Shown: positions 33,829 to 44,460 of the stretch, piece by piece
How positions within the stretch are numbered: the first letter of the stretch is position 1
Layout of the letters: each line of letters opens with the position of its first letter
DNA from: Pseudoalteromonas holothuriae
GTDB taxonomy: Bacteria > Pseudomonadota > Gammaproteobacteria > Enterobacterales > Alteromonadaceae
Assembly: GCF_945859825.1 (NCBI RefSeq)
Contig: NZ_CAMAPC010000002.1
Coordinates: forward strand, 248,001 to 312,000
Direction: 5' to 3'
DNA length: 64,000 nt
Position numbers and translations under genes: made by a program
The notes under the pieces: generated by a model
What the model was told of the DNA's origin: nothing
Seen by the model: only the letters and a program-made list of their open reading frames with translations
The model's database searches: none

Positions 33829-34629
33829 ATGACCAAAATTGCTATTTTTGGTGCCAATGGGCGAATGGGTAAAGTGCTGTGTGAAGCGTGTTTAATATCT
33901 AATGACTCAGAACTTGTTGCTGCATTAGTGCGACAAGAGCATGCACTCATTGGCAGCGAAGTTACGCATTTGATAAGCCAAGGCAAAACTGCATTAACCT
34001 ATACAGGCGAATCTGACTTGGTAAATGATGTGGATGTAGCCATTGATTTTACATTGCCTCTTGGTATGAAAAAGCACTTATCCTTAGCAATAGAAAGAAA
34101 GCTGCCTATCGTAATTGGTACAACGGGGCTCACTGCTCAAGATATGGCTGAACTCAAAGCAGCAGCGAAGCATATTCCTATTGTGTTTTCTCGTAACTTC
34201 TCGGTCGGTATTAATATACTGGAAAACTTGGTTAAAGTAGCGGCTCAGACCTTGAATGAAGACGTTGATATTGAAGTGTTTGAAGCACATCACAGGCATA
34301 AAGTTGATGCACCTTCGGGCACTGCATTGATGATAGGAGAGGCTATTGCTGAGGCTAAAGGATGGGAGCATGAGCAGGTAGCGCGGTACGATAGAACGAC
34401 AGAGGAACAAGCAAAAGCTCAAAATGAAATCGGGTATTCGGTCCTCAGAGCGGGCGATATAGTAGGAGAACACACAGCTTACTTTGCAACTATGGGCGAA
34501 AGGCTTGAATTAACTCATAAAGCAACATCTCGCCTTACCTTTGCTACTGGTGCCGTAAGGGCTGCGAAGTGGTTGAGAAATAAGCCAAATGGACTTTATG
34601 ACATGCAAGATGTGCTTGGATTGAAGTAG
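33829..34629 (+). CDS. dapB: 4-hydroxy-tetrahydrodipicolinate reductase
   Basis: A 266-residue enzyme of the usual length. The dinucleotide-binding motif is KIAIFGANGRMGKVL at the N-terminus; IGTTGLT, VFSRNFSVGINIL and EAHHRHKVDAPSGTAL carry the catalytic histidine/lysine region. It reduces hydroxy-tetrahydrodipicolinate with NAD(P)H in lysine and diaminopimelate synthesis in the cytoplasm. It starts the conserved dapB-carA-carB-greA block. Its upstream neighbour is the siderophore receptor instead of dnaJ, which often stands here in related genera. Confidence 0.97.
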   Translation: MTKIAIFGANGRMGKVLCEACLISNDSELVAALVRQEHALIGSEVTHLISQGKTALTYTGESDLVNDVDVAIDFTLPLGMKKHLSLAIERKLPIVIGTTGLTAQDMAELKAAAKHIPIVFSRNFSVGINILENLVKVAAQTLNEDVDIEVFEAHHRHKVDAPSGTALMIGEAIAEAKGWEHEQVARYDRTTEEQAKAQNEIGYSVLRAGDIVGEHTAYFATMGERLELTHKATSRLTFATGAVRAAKWLRNKPNGLYDMQDVLGLK

Positions 34630-34782
34630 TAAACATGGTTTTTTGGCGCTTTGGTGTGTTTTTTTAATAAAACACGATGTTTTTAATGTTTTTGCTTGTT
34701 GGATTAGACGAATCTAAGAAATTACTATAGACTATAACGAATTTGCCAAAAATTAATAACTGCGTGTTACCAAGCGCTTTGT

Positions 34783-34820
34783 AAACGGGATGAAAAGCGT
34801 AGCAGCTTGCTCCCGTTTTT
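34783..34820 (+). terminator. Attenuator-like terminator in the carA leader
   Basis: AAACGGGA (34783-34790) pairs with TCCCGTTT (34811-34818) across a loop that itself can pair (GAAAAGCGTAGCAGCTTGC), followed by a T-run. It lies only 19 bases before the carA start. It either ends the dapB transcript or works as an attenuator in a carAB leader. Confidence 0.65.
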
Positions 34821-34838
34821 TACCATTAGGAGGTTAAC

Positions 34839-35975
34839 TTGACTAAATCCGCTCTGTTAGTCCTAGAAGACGGCACAGTGTTTCGCGGTACTGCAATCGG
34901 TGCTGACGGTATGTCAGTCGGTGAAGTAGTATTCAATACGTCTATGACTGGTTATCAAGAAATTTTGACAGACCCGTCTTACGCGGAACAGATCATAACG
35001 CTGACTTACCCACATATCGGTAATACCGGTACTAACAGTGAAGACGAAGAAGCGGACCAGATCTGGGCTAAAGGCCTAGTGATCCGTGATTTGCCTTTGC
35101 TTGCCAGTAATTTCCGTAACGAGCAATCATTAAGTGACTATCTTAAAGCTCGAAATATCCTAGGGATAGCTGATATCGATACGCGTAAGTTAACTCGTAT
35201 TTTACGAGATAAGGGTGCGCAAAACGGCTGTATAATTGCCGGTGATACAGTGGATGAACAGCACGCATTAGAGGCTGCAAAATCGTTCCCAGGTTTGAAA
35301 GGCATGGATTTAGCCAAAGTGGTGTGTACAAAAGAGCAGTACACTTTCAAAGAGTCAAGTTGGGCCCTTGGCGAAGGGTTTAAAACCCTAACGGCAGAAG
35401 AAGAAAAGTTTCACGTAGTCGCGTATGATTTTGGTGTTAAGAAAAACATCTTGCGTATGCTTGTAGACCGTGGCTGTAAATTAACGGTAGTGCCTGCAGA
35501 AACCTCCGCTGCAGACGTGTTGGCACTCAACCCTGATGGTATTTTCTTATCTAATGGCCCAGGTGACCCTGAGCCTTGCACTTATGCCATCGACGCAATT
35601 AAAGCATTCTTAGAGACTGATACACCTATTTTCGGTATTTGCTTAGGTCATCAATTATTGGCATTAGCATCAGGTGCTCAGACGGCAAAAATGAAATTTG
35701 GACACCATGGTGGTAACCACCCAGTTAAAGACTTAGACCGTAACGTAGTTATGATCACAGCGCAAAACCATGGTTTTGCGGCTGATGAAGCCAGTTTACC
35801 AGATACGCTACGTGCTACGCATGTATCATTGTTTGATGGCACGTTGCAGGGTATTCATCGCACAGACAAGCCAGCATTTAGCTTTCAGGGTCACCCTGAA
35901 GCAAGCCCCGGCCCACATGATGCGGCGCCGTTGTTTGACCATTTCATCGACCTAATGCACAAGCATAGAGCTTAA
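34839..35975 (+). CDS. carA: Carbamoyl-phosphate synthase, small (glutaminase) subunit
   Basis: A 378-residue protein. The N-terminal domain ([32 protein letters not shown]) is followed by a class I glutamine amidotransferase with nucleophile Cys in [11 protein letters not shown] near 270 and the His-Glu pair in [14 protein letters not shown] near 353. It supplies ammonia from glutamine to CarB for arginine and pyrimidine synthesis. The start is TTG with AGGAGG five bases upstream; TTG is also used in Escherichia coli carA. The CarB start follows 15 bases after the stop. Confidence 0.97.
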   Translation: MTKSALLVLEDGTVFRGTAIGADGMSVGEVVFNTSMTGYQEILTDPSYAEQIITLTYPHIGNTGTNSEDEEADQIWAKGLVIRDLPLLASNFRNEQSLSDYLKARNILGIADIDTRKLTRILRDKGAQNGCIIAGDTVDEQHALEAAKSFPGLKGMDLAKVVCTKEQYTFKESSWALGEGFKTLTAEEEKFHVVAYDFGVKKNILRMLVDRGCKLTVVPAETSAADVLALNPDGIFLSNGPGDPEPCTYAIDAIKAFLETDTPIFGICLGHQLLALASGAQTAKMKFGHHGGNHPVKDLDRNVVMITAQNHGFAADEASLPDTLRATHVSLFDGTLQGIHRTDKPAFSFQGHPEASPGPHDAAPLFDHFIDLMHKHRA

Positions 35976-35990
35976 TAGAGCGGAGTAAAA

Positions 35991-38900
35991 ATGCCAAAAC
36001 GTACTGATATTAAAAGCGTTCTTATCTTAGGCGCAGGGCCAATTGTCATTGGTCAGGCGTGCGAATTTGACTACTCTGGTGCACAAGCATGTAAGGCGCT
36101 AAGAGAAGAAGGCTATCGAGTTATTCTTGTAAACTCAAACCCAGCAACGATTATGACTGACCCAGAAATGGCTGATGCGACGTATATCGAGCCTATTCAC
36201 TGGGAAGTTGTTGAGAAAATAATTGAAAAAGAAAAGCCGGATGCAGTGTTGCCAACAATGGGTGGACAGACTGCACTTAACTGTGCGCTTGATTTAGATA
36301 AGCATGGTGTACTGGCTAAACATGGCGTTGAGCTAATTGGTGCAACTGCTGATGCCATTGATAAAGCGGAAAACCGTGAACGTTTCGATGTGGCGATGAA
36401 AAACATCGGCCTTGAGTGTCCGCGTGCTGAGATTGCCCACACGATAACAGAAGCGCACGATGTACTGACGCGTATCGGTTTCCCATGCATAATTCGCCCT
36501 TCATTCACCATGGGTGGAACCGGCGGTGGTGTTGCTTACAACCAAGAAGAGTTCGACGAAATTTGTACTCGGGGTTTAGACCTGTCGCCAACCAGCGAGC
36601 TGCTAATTGATGAGAGCTTAATCGGTTGGAAAGAGTATGAGATGGAAGTGGTTCGTGATAAAAACGATAATTGTATTATCGTGTGTTCAATCGAAAACTT
36701 CGACCCTATGGGTGTTCATACCGGTGACTCAATCACCGTAGCGCCAGCGCAAACCCTAACTGACAAAGAATATCAAATTATGCGTAATGCCTCGATGGCT
36801 GTTTTACGTGAAATTGGTGTAGAAACGGGTGGTTCAAACGTGCAGTTTGGTGTGAATCCAGAAGATGGCCGTGTGGTTATCATTGAGATGAACCCGCGCG
36901 TATCGCGCTCATCAGCATTAGCATCAAAAGCAACGGGTTTCCCGATTGCTAAAATTGCAGCCAAACTTGCGATAGGCTACACACTTGATGAATTACAAAA
37001 TGACATCACAGGTGGTGCAACACCTGCGTCATTTGAGCCATCAATTGACTATGTTGTAACGAAGATCCCACGTTTTAACTTTGAAAAGTTTGCTGGCGCG
37101 AATGACCGTTTAACGACTCAGATGAAGTCGGTAGGCGAAGTTATGGCGATTGGCCGTAATCAGCAAGAGTCACTACATAAAGCATTACGTGGTTTAGAGG
37201 TTGGGGCGACTGGTTTTAACCCAATTGTTGCGCTGGATGACCCTAAAGCCAAAGAAACGATTATCCGTGAATTACGCGAACCCGGTGCTGAGCGTATTTG
37301 GTATGTTGCCGATGCCATGCGCCATGGTATGAGCGTTGAAGATGTATTTGAGTTGTCTAAAATAGACCCTTGGTATTTGGTACAAATTGAAGACATTATC
37401 AAAGATGAAGCGACTATTGCCGAAGTTGGCCTTGCAGGTTTAAATAAAGATTTTTTACGCCGCTTAAAGCGCAAAGGCTTTGCTGATGAGCGCATTGCAG
37501 AAATAGCAGGTGTATCTGAAAAAGAAATTCGTAAAAAGCGTCATCAGTTAAATATCGTGCCAGTGTACAAACGCGTTGATACGTGTGCTGCTGAATTTAG
37601 TTCAGACACCGCGTATATGTACTCTACCTATGACGAAGAGTGTGAAGCAAACCCTACGGATAACGACAAGATCATGGTTATTGGCGGTGGTCCGAATCGC
37701 ATCGGTCAAGGGATTGAATTTGACTACTGTTGTGTACATGCGGCGCTTGCAATGCGTGAAGACGGTTATGAAACTATCATGGTTAACTGTAACCCTGAAA
37801 CTGTTTCTACAGACTATGATACGTCAGATAGATTGTTCTTTGAGCCAATCACCCTTGAAGATGTGCTTGAGATTGTTCGTGTTGAAAAGCCAAAAGGTGT
37901 GATTGTGCAGTATGGCGGTCAAACGCCATTGAAACTTGCCCGTGCACTTGAGGCAAATGGTGTGCCAATCATTGGTACTTCTCCAGATGCCATTGACCGT
38001 GCTGAAGACCGCGAGCGTTTTCAGCAAATGGTTGAGCGCTTGAATTTACTACAACCTGAAAATGCAACGGTGACATCACTTGAAGAAGCCATTGCCAAGT
38101 CACAAGAAATCGGTTTCCCACTGGTTGTTCGTCCATCATATGTACTCGGTGGTCGTGCTATGGAAATTGTCTATGACGAAGATGATTTACGCCGTTATAT
38201 GACTGAAGCCGTGCAAGCGTCAAATGAAGCACCTGTGCTTTTAGACCGCTTTTTGGATGATGCAATTGAAGTTGACGTAGATGCGATTTGCGATGGTGAG
38301 CAAGTTATCATTGGCGGCATTATGGAGCACATTGAGCAAGCGGGTGTTCACTCAGGTGACTCAGCGTGTTCTTTACCAGCACATTCATTATCTGAAGAGA
38401 TCCAAGACGTGATGCGCAAGCAAGTGACAGATATGGCACTTGAGCTAGGTGTAATCGGTTTGATGAATACGCAGTTTGCTGTCAAAGATGGTGAAGTTTA
38501 TTTAATCGAAGTAAACCCACGTGCTGCGCGTACCGTACCGTTTGTGTCTAAAGCAACGGGTGTTGCATTGGCAAAAGTAGCCGCTCGTTGTATGGCTGGT
38601 CAATCATTAGCAAGCCAAGGCATTACTGAAGAAGTTATTCCACCATACTACAGCGTAAAAGAAGTGGTGTTGCCATTTGCTAAGTTCCAAGGTGTAGATC
38701 CATTACGAGGCCCTGAGATGCGCTCAACAGGTGAAGTAATGGGAGTTGGTGAAAACTTCGCCGAAGCGTTTGCAAAAGCACAATTAGGCGCGGGAAATGC
38801 TTTACCGCGAGGTGGTCGCGCGCTACTATCTGTGCGCAATAGCGACAAGTCACGTGTTGTTGAGCTAGCTAAAATCATGTCAGAGATTGGTTTTGAGTTA

Positions 38901-39209
38901 GATGCAACAAAGGGTACTGCTAAAGCGTTAGAAGAAGCAGGCATTGAAGTGCGTCGCGTGAACAAGGTATACGAAGGTCGTCCTCACATTCTTGATAGAA
39001 TCAAAAATGGTGAGTACAGCTACATAGTAAATACCACCGAAGGTCGCCAAGCGATCGAAGACTCGAAGGTGTTACGTCGTGGTGCGTTGCAACATAAAAC
39101 AAACTACACAACCACGCTTAACGCAGCATTTGCGAACTGCTCTGCACACGCTGCAGATGACAGAAGCACAGTAAATTCTGTACAAGAGCTACACCAACGA
39201 TTGAACTAA
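35991..39209 (+). CDS. carB: Carbamoyl-phosphate synthase, large subunit
   Basis: A 1072-residue protein, full length. It has two homologous ATP-grasp halves, each starting with a nucleotide-type motif ([20 protein letters not shown] at 10 and [20 protein letters not shown] near 557), with ATP-grasp glutamates in [20 protein letters not shown] and [20 protein letters not shown]. The C-terminal allosteric domain ([26 protein letters not shown]-type) binds UMP and ornithine in the family. It makes carbamoyl phosphate from bicarbonate, ATP and ammonia from CarA. After the stop, CCAAGGCC/GGCCTTGG forms a hairpin next to greA. Confidence 0.97.
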   Translation: MPKRTDIKSVLILGAGPIVIGQACEFDYSGAQACKALREEGYRVILVNSNPATIMTDPEMADATYIEPIHWEVVEKIIEKEKPDAVLPTMGGQTALNCALDLDKHGVLAKHGVELIGATADAIDKAENRERFDVAMKNIGLECPRAEIAHTITEAHDVLTRIGFPCIIRPSFTMGGTGGGVAYNQEEFDEICTRGLDLSPTSELLIDESLIGWKEYEMEVVRDKNDNCIIVCSIENFDPMGVHTGDSITVAPAQTLTDKEYQIMRNASMAVLREIGVETGGSNVQFGVNPEDGRVVIIEMNPRVSRSSALASKATGFPIAKIAAKLAIGYTLDELQNDITGGATPASFEPSIDYVVTKIPRFNFEKFAGANDRLTTQMKSVGEVMAIGRNQQESLHKALRGLEVGATGFNPIVALDDPKAKETIIRELREPGAERIWYVADAMRHGMSVEDVFELSKIDPWYLVQIEDIIKDEATIAEVGLAGLNKDFLRRLKRKGFADERIAEIAGVSEKEIRKKRHQLNIVPVYKRVDTCAAEFSSDTAYMYSTYDEECEANPTDNDKIMVIGGGPNRIGQGIEFDYCCVHAALAMREDGYETIMVNCNPETVSTDYDTSDRLFFEPITLEDVLEIVRVEKPKGVIVQYGGQTPLKLARALEANGVPIIGTSPDAIDRAEDRERFQQMVERLNLLQPENATVTSLEEAIAKSQEIGFPLVVRPSYVLGGRAMEIVYDEDDLRRYMTEAVQASNEAPVLLDRFLDDAIEVDVDAICDGEQVIIGGIMEHIEQAGVHSGDSACSLPAHSLSEEIQDVMRKQVTDMALELGVIGLMNTQFAVKDGEVYLIEVNPRAARTVPFVSKATGVALAKVAARCMAGQSLASQGITEEVIPPYYSVKEVVLPFAKFQGVDPLRGPEMRSTGEVMGVGENFAEAFAKAQLGAGNALPRGGRALLSVRNSDKSRVVELAKIMSEIGFELDATKGTAKALEEAGIEVRRVNKVYEGRPHILDRIKNGEYSYIVNTTEGRQAIEDSKVLRRGALQHKTNYTTTLNAAFANCSAHAADDRSTVNSVQELHQRLN

Positions 39210-39254
39210 GAACTAAACCAAGGCCAAGGGGCCTTGGTGTTAAGTGAGATACTT

Positions 39255-39731
39255 ATGCAATCAATTCCGATGACAGTACGAGGCGAGCAGTTGCTTCGTG
39301 ATGAACTAAACCATTTAAAATCGGTTGTTCGTCCACAAATAGTTGCCGATATCGCAGATGCGCGAGAGCACGGCGACTTAAAAGAAAATGCTGAATATCA
39401 CGCAGCGCGTGAACAGCAAGGTTTTTGCGAAGGTCGAATTCAAGAAATTGAAGCGAAGCTTTCGACTTCTCAAGTCATTGACGTTACTAAAATAGAAAAT
39501 AATGGCAAGGTTATTTTTGGTACTACCGTAACTATTTGTAATGTCGATACAGATGAAGAGCTAAAATACCGCATCGTGGGCGATGATGAAGCTGATATTA
39601 AAAGTAATTTGATATCAGTTAACTCACCGATCGCACGTGGCTTAATAGGCAAAGAGTTAGATGATACAGCAAATATTCAAACACCGAATGGCGCAGTAGA
39701 GTTTGAAATCATCGAAGTTGAATATCTATAA
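39255..39731 (+). CDS. greA: Transcription elongation factor GreA
   Basis: A 158-residue protein from [14 protein letters not shown], the same length as the Escherichia coli protein and nearly identical in blocks such as [20 protein letters not shown] and [17 protein letters not shown]. The N-terminal coiled coil (residues 1-75) carries the acidic tip (D and E of [10 protein letters not shown]) that inserts in the RNA polymerase secondary channel to promote transcript cleavage. Upstream in-frame TTG codons are not used by homologues. It closes the carAB block and ends in an intrinsic terminator. Confidence 0.97.
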   Translation: MQSIPMTVRGEQLLRDELNHLKSVVRPQIVADIADAREHGDLKENAEYHAAREQQGFCEGRIQEIEAKLSTSQVIDVTKIENNGKVIFGTTVTICNVDTDEELKYRIVGDDEADIKSNLISVNSPIARGLIGKELDDTANIQTPNGAVEFEIIEVEYL

Positions 39732-39752
39732 CTTATTCATTGATTTAGTTAT

Positions 39753-39782
39753 AAAAAAACCGAGCTTAGGCTCGGTTTTTTT
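39753..39782 (+). terminator. Intrinsic terminator after greA
   Basis: AAAAACCGAGC, TTAG loop, GCTCGGTTTTT: a 7-bp GC-rich stem followed by a T-run. The next 330 bases (39783-40116) hold no gene I can support. Confidence 0.9.
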
Positions 39783-40116
39783 ATATGTTATCAGCAATTC
39801 CCCTTGACTTAGTAGTTGCATTTGTGTGATTTTTAGAGACATACTATGTCTTTATTTGTTTGCCTGTGCAGGTTAAACAGAAGTTTGAGAGTCAATGTAT
39901 AAAAGCTATAATAATTAACCGCTAAGATATTTCAGTTTTCACTGAAGATATTAAATGGAGTGAGTTATTGCAACTTCCAAAGTAACTTGCTTTTTTGGTC
40001 AAGCTAAGCAGTCATTGCCATAATCCGGCAATACCTGTAGATGGCGTATAAAGTTGTTTTCGAGTTAATTTTGTGTGTGATAGTTCAAATTTTAAAAGCC
40101 GTACTAGGAATAGACT

Positions 40117-40707
40117 TTGATAAAGAAATTACTGATAACCCAACATATACCAGCAATGAGTAATTTTAAAATAGTGTTGGTAATGGTGGCTATCATGTGG
40201 GTTGTACATGGCGTAAATATGCTCTTTTCGCTGTCTTTTGATAGCTTTGGATTAGTGCCATTAAGTCGGGAGCATCTCTTTGGCATTATAACTTACCCAT
40301 TTATTCATGGCGGGTGGCAGCACTTAATTGGCAATACGCTCGGTTTATTAATTAGTGGCTATTTAGCGAGCCAGCTAAGCAGCTTTAAACGCGCTACGGG
40401 GGTTATCTTTGTTACGACGGGTTTATTAGTTTGGCTATTTGCTAGTCATGCTAATCACATTGGTGCCTCAGGCATTGTGATGGGTTACTTTGGCTTTATT
40501 ATGGGCAGTGCTATTTTTAGGCGTAATTTGCTTAGCTTTTTGCTCGCAGTAGCTTTGTTAGCGGTGACGCACTATTTTCAAATTAATCTATTTGGTACGT
40601 TGTTCTCGTTTGACTCTTCGACCAGTGTATCAAGTCATTTATTTGGTTTTATTAGCGGCGTTAGTGCTGCTTACTTGTTCAAAGGACAGGCTAAGAAAAG
40701 CACATAG
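40117..40707 (+). CDS. Rhomboid-family intramembrane serine protease
   Basis: A 196-residue membrane protein with six hydrophobic segments. YPFIHGGWQHLIGNTLGLL has the conserved His and Asn of helix 2, NHIGASGIVMGYFGFI holds the catalytic Ser in GASG near 119, and SVSSHLFGFISGVSAA supplies the catalytic His. It cuts transmembrane proteins within the inner membrane; the substrate is unknown. The TTG at 40117 has TAGGA six bases upstream; the ATG at 40156 would be the alternative. It is a single gene. Confidence 0.88.
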   Translation: MIKKLLITQHIPAMSNFKIVLVMVAIMWVVHGVNMLFSLSFDSFGLVPLSREHLFGIITYPFIHGGWQHLIGNTLGLLISGYLASQLSSFKRATGVIFVTTGLLVWLFASHANHIGASGIVMGYFGFIMGSAIFRRNLLSFLLAVALLAVTHYFQINLFGTLFSFDSSTSVSSHLFGFISGVSAAYLFKGQAKKST

Positions 40708-40847
40708 TACTAATTTAAATAATTAATAACTTTCGTTTAATTAAGAGATCTATTTTGAGGCAATGAAAATTTGTCTATAGCCAGAAGAGGTTTTTAATGC
40801 AGCTTTAGTTGCTAAAAATAATTAAGTAACTTGAACTCTGGATACCA

Positions 40848-40877
40848 AAAACCCAGACTATGGTCTGGGTTTTTTTA
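40848..40877. terminator. Intrinsic terminator between the rhomboid gene and sdaA
   Basis: AAACCCAGAC, TATG loop, GTCTGGGTTTTTTT. The stem is flanked by A- and T-runs and so can act on both strands, ending the rhomboid gene and the leftward sdaA transcript. Confidence 0.88.
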
Positions 40878-40910
40878 CATCTACACTAAATAATCTGTGA
40901 TTAATAGTTT

Positions 40911-42287
40911 TTAACACTCAATGATATTGACGGCCAAGCCGCCACGGGCGGTTTCTTTGTATTTGGTTTTCATATCATTGCCAGTATCAAGCATAGTTTT
41001 TATTACTTTATCCAGAGAAACCTTTTGCTCACCAGTACCGCGCATAGCAAGGCGAGAAGCGTTAATTGCTTTTACTGCACCCATTGCATTGCGTTCAATA
41101 CAAGGCACTTGTACTAGACCACCGACAGGGTCGCAGGTTAAACCAAGATTGTGCTCCATGCCAATCTCTGCGGCATTTTCAACATTTACTACGTTGCCAC
41201 CCATGATTTCTGTTAGTGCACCAGCTGCCATTGAGCAAGCAACGCCTACTTCACCTTGGCAGCCTACTTCTGCGCCAGAAATAGAGGCATTCTTTTTATA
41301 TAAAATACCAATGGCAGCGGCGGTTAGTAAGTAACGTGTCGCGATTTCTTCATCTACTTCTTTGATAAAGGTATGATAATACATTAATACTGAGGGTAAA
41401 ATACCGGCAGCGCCATTTGTTGGGGCAGTGACCACTCGACCCCCAGCAGCATTTTCTTCGTTAACTGCTAAGGCAAACAAATCAACCCAATCCATGGCTC
41501 GCAGTGGGTCGTTACTATCTTCTACATTCAACTTCAAATATAAACTTGGAGCACGACGTTTTACTTTTAGTCCACCAGGTAAAATACCTTCAGTGCGCAT
41601 ACCTCGTTCAATACAGGCTTTCATTACCTGCCAAATATTAAACAGTTCTGATTTAATTTCAGCAATCGGCCTGAGCGTTTTTTCGTTTTGCATCATGAGT
41701 GAAGATACACTGAAACCAGTTTCTTTACACAAAAGCAGTAATTGCTCAGCGCTATCAAACAGGTAAGGGGCAGGGTTTTGCTCTCTAATATCGAGCGCCG
41801 CTTGTTTTTCTTGCTCAAATTGCTCATCAGTAACAATAAAGCCACCGCCAATAGAGTAATATACTTGGCTGTGTATTTTTTCTTTACCATTAAGCGCAAT
41901 AACTTCCATTGCATTTGAATGCTTGGGTAAGGTTTTTCTGCGATGAAATACCACAGCCCCTTGCTTTGGAAATTTTACCTTGTGGTTTTGATCAAGGTAG
42001 AGTGCTTGATCTTGCTCTATTTTTTCTAAAATATCAGGAACTGCATCTGCATCGATTGTCTCAGGGTCGTGACCAGCAAGCCCTAATATTACTGCTTTAC
42101 CTGAACCATGACCGATACCTGTTTGACCTAAAGAACCAAACAACTCAACTTTAATTTCGGTTGTTTGCGCTAGCAAGTTTTTGTCTTGCAAGTCTTTAAC
42201 AAATAGCCGCGATGCGCGCATTGGACCAACGGTATGAGACGACGAGGGGCCAATACCGATACTAAACATATCAAATGCACTAATCAT
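40911..42287 (-). CDS. sdaA: L-serine ammonia-lyase, iron-sulfur type
   Basis: A 458-residue single-chain enzyme. The N-terminal part begins [23 protein letters not shown] with the SSSHT loop. The C-terminal domain has the 4Fe-4S cysteines in [44 protein letters not shown], plus [12 protein letters not shown] at the end, whose last Cys is characteristic. It deaminates L-serine to pyruvate in the cytoplasm. It lies last in the pabB-nudL-sdaA order, conserved across gammaproteobacteria, but 90 bases separate it from nudL. Confidence 0.96.
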   Translation of the reverse strand: MISAFDMFSIGIGPSSSHTVGPMRASRLFVKDLQDKNLLAQTTEIKVELFGSLGQTGIGHGSGKAVILGLAGHDPETIDADAVPDILEKIEQDQALYLDQNHKVKFPKQGAVVFHRRKTLPKHSNAMEVIALNGKEKIHSQVYYSIGGGFIVTDEQFEQEKQAALDIREQNPAPYLFDSAEQLLLLCKETGFSVSSLMMQNEKTLRPIAEIKSELFNIWQVMKACIERGMRTEGILPGGLKVKRRAPSLYLKLNVEDSNDPLRAMDWVDLFALAVNEENAAGGRVVTAPTNGAAGILPSVLMYYHTFIKEVDEEIATRYLLTAAAIGILYKKNASISGAEVGCQGEVGVACSMAAGALTEIMGGNVVNVENAAEIGMEHNLGLTCDPVGGLVQVPCIERNAMGAVKAINASRLAMRGTGEQKVSLDKVIKTMLDTGNDMKTKYKETARGGLAVNIIEC

Positions 42288-42376
42288 ATTTTTTACTCAA
42301 CATTGCCTTTGAACGGGGGCACATCATAACGTTAAAACGGAGCCTTGTAACCCGTTACGCTATGAAATTAGTATGT

Positions 42377-42946
42377 CTATTTTATCAGTGCTATAAAGTT
42401 TTGAACTAAGCTTGCAGTCGCGCCCCAAAGTAGCCCATGCGGTGTTATAAACCCGGGCAGCTGGCGAGCTTTGCCGCCTAGTATCAGCTCGTATATATGC
42501 CAGTTCTTAGTATCCACTAATTGTGTAAGGGGAAGGGTAAAAGCATGTTCAACTTCTTCGCTGTCGGTGTGCCAGTGGGCATTTGGAGCTAATTTGGCAA
42601 CCACTGGCAGTATGTTAAAGCCTGTGAGTGTTGCATGTATATTTAGCGTACCGAGAGGGGTAATATTGCTTGGCAAAATGCCGAGTTCTTCTTGTGTTTC
42701 CCTAAGTGCGGTCATCACCAAGTTTTTATCTTGCGGCTCAGCTTTGCCGCCGGGGAAACACAATTGCGATGGGTGATGAGTGAGGTAAGCTGCGCGTTTA
42801 CAAAATAACAAAGTAGCCTGTCCATCTTGTTCTACCAAGGGGATTAAGACCGCGCTTGACTTGACCGATTGACGAGCAACCATATGCGGCTTATTTTGTT
42901 GTACTGCACTGGTGTTAAAGCGTGTAATTACCTCGTTTAATGTCAC
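42377..42946 (-). CDS. nudL: CoA pyrophosphatase, Nudix family
   Basis: A 189-residue Nudix hydrolase. The Nudix box is GGKAEPQDKNLVMTALRETQ followed by EELGI, and the upstream motif LLFCKRAAYLTHHPSQLCFP is the CoA-specific NuCoA signature. Family members cut CoA derivatives to 4'-phosphopantetheine and 3',5'-ADP. The gene follows pabB by nine bases, as in Escherichia coli, so it is co-transcribed. The metal-binding glutamates are present. Confidence 0.9.
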   Translation of the reverse strand: MTLNEVITRFNTSAVQQNKPHMVARQSVKSSAVLIPLVEQDGQATLLFCKRAAYLTHHPSQLCFPGGKAEPQDKNLVMTALRETQEELGILPSNITPLGTLNIHATLTGFNILPVVAKLAPNAHWHTDSEEVEHAFTLPLTQLVDTKNWHIYELILGGKARQLPGFITPHGLLWGATASLVQNFIALIK

Positions 42947-42955
42947 TTTATGCTC

Positions 42956-44305
42956 TTATTTTTCCAAAGTTGGTAAAATTTTATTTACTTTATGATAGGT
43001 TTCTTGGTACTCAAGATTGACTTGTGAATCTGCGACAATGCCACCGCCAGCCCAACAATATATTTGCTTTTGGCTGCATACTAAAGTTCGAATTGTAATT
43101 GAAGTGTCCATCCTACCACAGGCACTTAAATAACCAATAGCACCGCAATATACACTGCGTCGATGAGGCTCTAATTCTTCTATAATTTCCATAGCTCGAA
43201 TTTTTGGTGCGCCGGTAATTGAGCCCCCGGGAAAAGCTGCTTCAAGTTGATCTACGGCACATTTTCCTTCAGCTAATTGGCAAGTGACTGTACTGACTAA
43301 GTGATGTACGGCAGGAAAGCTTTCAATGGCAAATAAACTTGGCACTGCAACGGTTCCTGGTTTGGCAACTTTGCCTAAATCATTACGCAGTAAGTCAACT
43401 ATCATGACATTTTCAGCTCTGTCTTTGGTGCTGCTAGCCAGCTTTTGAGCTTGTAAGGCATCTTCTTTTGGGTCATCTAATCGTGGTAATGTTCCTTTAA
43501 TAGGCTTTGTTTCAACTTGTTTTTTGTCGACGAGTAAAAAGCGCTCTGGCGAGACTGACAATACTGCATTGCGCTCTAAATTAATGAACGCAGAAAATGG
43601 TGCTTTGTTGCTAGCACGAAGTTTTTTATACGCCAGCCAAGGTGCACCAGTATATCCAGCGCTGAACCTTTGCGCTAAATTAATTTGATAGCAATCACCA
43701 CTTAGCAGGTACTGCTGAATTTTTTCAAAACGCTCTGTGTATTGTGGTTGTGTCATATTTGACTGCCACGGTGTTGTGAGAGCAAATTCATCGTAATCTG
43801 GTGCTGCACCTAAGATATAATTCATATATTCGTCAGCACGCTCAACATTAGGTTGCGATACGTAATACCACTGCTTTTTATGATTATCAAAGATTAATGC
43901 ATCGAGGTATAAACCGATACTTAGTTCGGGTAGCGCAATGTCACGTATAGATTTTTTGGGCAAACTTTCTATGTAGCGACCTAAGTCATAGGAAAAATAA
44001 CCGAGCCAACCACCACTAAATGGCAATTCATATGGTGCTTTGGTTGCACAAAGTTTATTCAGCTGCTGCTTCATGATGCTAAAGCAATCATCATTTTGCA
44101 AAGCATCATCAAGATAGATTTTGCCTTGTTTGGCTTCTAAACGGTGTATTGGGTTTATGCTGATGAGATCAAACCGGCTATTCATATGTTTTGCATTACT
44201 AGAATCAAGTAAAACGGCATAGGGGAGATGTGCAAAGTGCTCAAAAACAACTTCTGCTGAAAGTGAGATGTTTAATTTTTTACAATTGATCTGTTCATTT
44301 ACCAT
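42956..44305 (-). CDS. pabB: Aminodeoxychorismate synthase, component I
   Basis: A 449-residue chorismate-binding enzyme. PFSGGWLGYFSYDLGRYIE is in the N-terminal lobe; FSAFINLERNAVLSVSPERF, KPIKGTLPR, FPGGSITGAPKIRAMEIIEE and YCGAIGYLSACGRMDTSIT form the catalytic core. With PabA it makes 4-amino-4-deoxychorismate for folate. The KPIKGT lysine marks PabB rather than anthranilate or salicylate synthase. It is the first gene of the pabB-nudL-sdaA group and diverges from the fumarase gene. Confidence 0.95.
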   Translation of the reverse strand: MVNEQINCKKLNISLSAEVVFEHFAHLPYAVLLDSSNAKHMNSRFDLISINPIHRLEAKQGKIYLDDALQNDDCFSIMKQQLNKLCATKAPYELPFSGGWLGYFSYDLGRYIESLPKKSIRDIALPELSIGLYLDALIFDNHKKQWYYVSQPNVERADEYMNYILGAAPDYDEFALTTPWQSNMTQPQYTERFEKIQQYLLSGDCYQINLAQRFSAGYTGAPWLAYKKLRASNKAPFSAFINLERNAVLSVSPERFLLVDKKQVETKPIKGTLPRLDDPKEDALQAQKLASSTKDRAENVMIVDLLRNDLGKVAKPGTVAVPSLFAIESFPAVHHLVSTVTCQLAEGKCAVDQLEAAFPGGSITGAPKIRAMEIIEELEPHRRSVYCGAIGYLSACGRMDTSITIRTLVCSQKQIYCWAGGGIVADSQVNLEYQETYHKVNKILPTLEK

Positions 44306-44460
44306 TTACTTGAACCTGAAAACTAGCCCGAAACGGGCGGGGAGGTTATCATACTTATCTATTTTTCTATAGTGGCTTACGTTTTAGCTTAATTGTCACT
44401 ATTTTTAGATGTATTCAGTTATTAACCGATGCGTTAAATAACACAAATTAAGGAACCGTC

